From NCBI RefSeq assembly GCF_047495875.1, contig NC_092497.1, forward strand, positions 2,495,937 to 2,559,936: 64,000 bases of DNA, read 5' to 3'. Positions within the stretch are counted from its first letter, which is position 1. Each line of letters starts with the position of its first letter. Shown here in pieces: positions 62,178 through 64,000 of this stretch. The translations under genes were made by a program, and so were the position numbers. The notes beneath the pieces are model-generated. The model was not told the origin of the DNA. It saw nothing but the letters and a program-made list of their open reading frames with translations, and did not search any database. The stretch comes from Pithys albifrons albifrons. Taxonomy: Eukaryota > Chordata > Aves > Passeriformes > Thamnophilidae.

Positions 62178-62772
62178 GTAACGGGCGCTGGGCGGGGAGG
62201 ATGCCCGGACAGCCGCGGGGAGCACCGAAACTTTGGGGTTTGCGTTTTTTTTCGTTCCTCTTCTCTCTTTTCCGCGCCTGGTCCGTCCCGCGGACCCCCC
62301 AGCAGGCTCCGTCGGCCGCGGTGCAAAACGGCTACCCGCGGAGGCTCCACGGAGCGCCTTCTCTGGGTAGCCGCGAGTTCCCAGGGCGCGGAGACGGACA
62401 CGCATCTCCACTGCGTGTTTTGGGATGAACCGCTCATGAGTCGGGGGTTCTTCCGTACGAGGACGGTTCGTTCGTGTACCGTCATCTTCACACCTGCGAT
62501 GGGAAGCGCACGTCGGAGAACCGGGGTGTGCAGGGGCGGACGGCTTCGCGGACATTTCCGGCGAGGTCACAGGAGGTTTGGGGGGGTCGGGATCGCTGAG
62601 CAATCGTCCCCTCGGGTAGCGCGTCCCCATGCCGGCAGACTCGGAGCGGGGACTGGGGAAGATGGCGTGCGTGCGGCGGGGACCCCATCCCTGTGAGTCC
62701 CCGGCTGACGGCGCGGTGTCTCTCTCCCCCTCCCTTTCCGCAGCTGGACCAGAGCAGCCCCCCCGGCGCTGA
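62093..62772 (+). other. Spliced upstream ORF (38 codons) ending 4 nt before the SKOR2 ATG
   Basis: If 62178-62743 is removed, ATG 62093 reads 28 codons in the first exon, crosses the junction in phase 1 (G|CT, Ala) and continues through AGPEQPPRR to TGA 62770-62772. The SKOR2 ATG starts at 62777, in another frame. An uORF that stops so close to the main start usually lowers translation of the main frame, since reinitiation needs distance. The reading frame is seen directly; expression and effect are inference. The peptide is low-complexity (Glu run, Arg/Pro), so a regulatory rather than a protein role is more likely. Confidence 0.4.
62178..62743 (+). other. SKOR2: Predicted first intron of SKOR2 (5'UTR intron)
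   Basis: The stretch is bounded by GAAG|GTAACG at 62177/62178 and CCGCAG|CTGG at 62743/62744, giving a 566-bp GC-rich intron. Several open frames inside it on both strands are CpG-island artefacts, with no recognisable domains and strong composition bias. The splice pair is inferred from consensus alone, without transcript evidence. Confidence 0.5.
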
Positions 62773-62776
62773 GACG
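62744..62776 (+). other. SKOR2: SKOR2 5'UTR part of the main coding exon, with splice acceptor
   Basis: A long pyrimidine tract from about 62719 ends in CCGCAG, with AG at 62742-62743, a convincing acceptor. The 33 nt between it and the ATG would be untranslated. They contain a TGA at 62770-62772 that ends the upstream reading frame described elsewhere. Seen directly: tract, AG and TGA. Inferred: use of this acceptor. If it is not used, the 5'UTR simply extends upstream without splicing. Confidence 0.65.
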
Positions 62777-64000
62777 ATGGCGACCAGCCCGCTGCCCGGC
62801 CCCACCGATATCTTGCTGCCGTCGCCGTCCAGCGCGTACCCGCCGGACCCCATGAACCAGCCGAGGGCCGGCCACGCCGCCATGAAGCCGAACCAGGTGG
62901 GGCAGGTGATCCTCTACGGCATCCCCATCGTCTCGCTGGTCATCGACGGGCAGGAGCGATTGTGCCTGGCGCAGATCTCCAATACTCTCCTAAAAAACTT
63001 CAGCTACAACGAGATCCACAACCGGCGGGTGGCCCTGGGCATCACCTGCGTGCAGTGCACGCCGGTGCAGCTGGAGATCCTCCGGCGGGCCGGGGCCATG
63101 CCTATCTCCTCCCGCCGCTGCGGCATGATAACCAAGCGCGAGGCGGAGCGGCTCTGCAAGTCCTTCTTAGGAGAGAACCGGCCCCCCAAATTGCCGGATA
63201 ACTTCGCCTTCGACGTGTCCCACGAGTGCGCCTGGGGCTGCCGTGGGAGCTTCATCCCTGCCCGCTACAACAGCTCTCGGGCCAAGTGCATCAAGTGCAG
63301 CTACTGCAGCATGTACTTCTCCCCCAACAAGTTCATCTTCCACTCCCACCGCACCCCCGACGCCAAGTACACCCAGCCCGACGCCGCCAACTTCAACTCC
63401 TGGCGCCGCCACCTGAAGCTGACCGACAAGAGCCCCCAGGACGAGCTGGTCTTCGCCTGGGAGGATGTCAAGGCCATGTTCAACGGCGGCAGCCGCAAGC
63501 GCGCCCTGCCGCCCGCACCGCCGGCCCCCGCCGCCGCCGCCCCCGGCGCCTGCCACCCGCTGGGCTCCGTGAAGGCGGCGGCGGTGGTGGGCGGCGGGCT
63601 GCTGAGCCCGCACCTCCTGGCCGCCCCCCCCGACCTGCACCAGAAGCGGCCCCGTTTTGAGGAGGACGAGGAGTTGCAGGAGGCGGTGGCGGCGGCGCAC
63701 GGCGGCAAGAGCCCGCGGAGCTACCCTGTCATCCCGGTGCCCAGCAAGGGCTCCTTCGGCGGCATGCTCCAGAAGTTCCCGGGCTGCGGGGGGCTCTTCC
63801 CGCACCCTTACGGCTTCCCCGCCGCTGCCTTCGGGCTGTGCCACAAGAAGGAGGAAGGCGGCGGCGGCGATGCCCTCGGCGGGGCGGCCGCGCACAAGCC
63901 TGGCGGGGCGGCGGCGGGCGGCGGGCTCTCGGGGCTCTTCTGGCCGGGCAGGAAGGATGCCGCTTTCTACCCGCCCTTCTGCATGTTCTGGCCGCCCCGC
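62777..64000 (+). CDS. SKOR2: SKOR2 (SKI family transcriptional corepressor 2), N-terminal part, runs off window
   Basis: The frame is open from ATG 62777 to the window edge (408 codons) with no stop. SKOR2 is a nuclear corepressor of the Ski/Sno family, known to act in BMP/TGF-beta signalling and in Purkinje-cell differentiation. Residues about 38-135 form the Ski/Sno/Dac (DHD) domain, including the near-invariant YGIPIVSLVIDG and LAQISNTLLKNF stretches. Residues about 140-235 form the SAND-like SMAD4-binding-type domain, with Cys/His residues C151, C155, C171, C174, C177, H189 and H191. A basic SRKR near residue 239 and KRPRFEEDEE near 290 follow, then Ala/Gly/Pro-rich sequence, SYPVIPVPSKGSFGG and the FYPPFCMFWPPR motif at the edge. 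The N-terminus MATSPLPGPTDILL fits SKOR2 rather than SKOR1. The start has A at -3 and G at +4 and lies 33 nt into the exon. Human SKOR2 is about 1,000 residues (memory), so roughly 40% is present. The identification is secure; the downstream exons are not visible. Confidence 0.97.
   Translation, partial: MATSPLPGPTDILLPSPSSAYPPDPMNQPRAGHAAMKPNQVGQVILYGIPIVSLVIDGQERLCLAQISNTLLKNFSYNEIHNRRVALGITCVQCTPVQLEILRRAGAMPISSRRCGMITKREAERLCKSFLGENRPPKLPDNFAFDVSHECAWGCRGSFIPARYNSSRAKCIKCSYCSMYFSPNKFIFHSHRTPDAKYTQPDAANFNSWRRHLKLTDKSPQDELVFAWEDVKAMFNGGSRKRALPPAPPAPAAAAPGACHPLGSVKAAAVVGGGLLSPHLLAAPPDLHQKRPRFEEDEELQEAVAAAHGGKSPRSYPVIPVPSKGSFGGMLQKFPGCGGLFPHPYGFPAAAFGLCHKKEEGGGGDALGGAAAHKPGGAAAGGGLSGLFWPGRKDAAFYPPFCMFWPPR

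Larger units (their letters stand above)
61795..64000. other. CpG island covering SKOR2 promoter, first exon, intron and coding exon
   Basis: Dense CpG and very high GC begin abruptly near 61,795, just right of a purine-rich AT patch, and continue to the window end. The coding part adds strong third-position GC. The island probably continues past the window. Long open frames on the minus strand opposite SKOR2 (for example 63167-63895) are consequences of this composition. Confidence 0.85.

Noticed and set aside
61724..62630. 234-codon plus and 274-codon minus frames over the SKOR2 promoter, first exon and intron
   Set aside because: CpG-island composition leaves few stops; no domain. Only the short spliced uORF part is kept as a candidate.
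63167..63895. 242-codon frame on the minus strand
   Set aside because: Exactly opposite the SKOR2 coding exon, Ala/Gly/Val/Arg-rich; shadow of a GC-rich gene.

Overview
The window looks like avian nuclear DNA. Its interspersed repeats are almost all CR1 retrotransposon 3' fragments ending in the ATTCTATGATTC-type repeat, which is typical of birds. The only recognisable protein-coding gene is the start of SKOR2 (SKI family transcriptional corepressor 2) at the far right. In human SKOR2 sits on 18q21 beside a long gene-poor interval toward SMAD2, and that block is Z-linked in chicken (from memory), so a Z-chromosome origin is plausible but cannot be proved from this window.

Layout. From 1 to about 52.25 kb the DNA is AT-leaning intergenic sequence. 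It holds about 23 truncated CR1 copies in both orientations (roughly 7 kb in all), one fragment of a different, probably RTE-like LINE (14.76-14.98 kb), two relics related to RNA polymerase III genes (a 5S rRNA-derived piece at 39.5 kb; a tRNA-Gln-like unit with a second 5S-like piece at 43.1-43.25 kb), several microsatellites, and a conspicuous 1-kb GA array at 9.25-10.25 kb. I find no gene there. A few blocks are rich in homeodomain- or POU-type motifs and look like distal enhancers, but this is judged by eye only.

From 52.25 kb to the end I see no CR1 copy. GC and CpG rise stepwise in blocks (54.6, 55.4-56.7, 58.4, 59.6-60.5, 61.8-64.0 kb), the pattern expected upstream of a developmental regulator. 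A candidate distal first exon ends at 56,092. The proximal CpG-island promoter carries a perfect CRE palindrome at 62,010, a non-coding first exon ends at 62,177, a 566-bp intron follows, and the main coding exon opens at 62,744 with ATG at 62,777. The SKOR2 frame stays open to the window edge (408 codons), covering the DHD and SAND-like domains and part of the low-complexity region.

How the parts fit: the window reads as the upstream regulatory landscape and 5' end of one gene. The most noteworthy structures are the 807-nt uninterrupted purine run with three successive perfect arrays, an upstream ORF that would end 4 nt before the SKOR2 start codon and could be entered from either upstream exon, and the polymerase III-derived relics.
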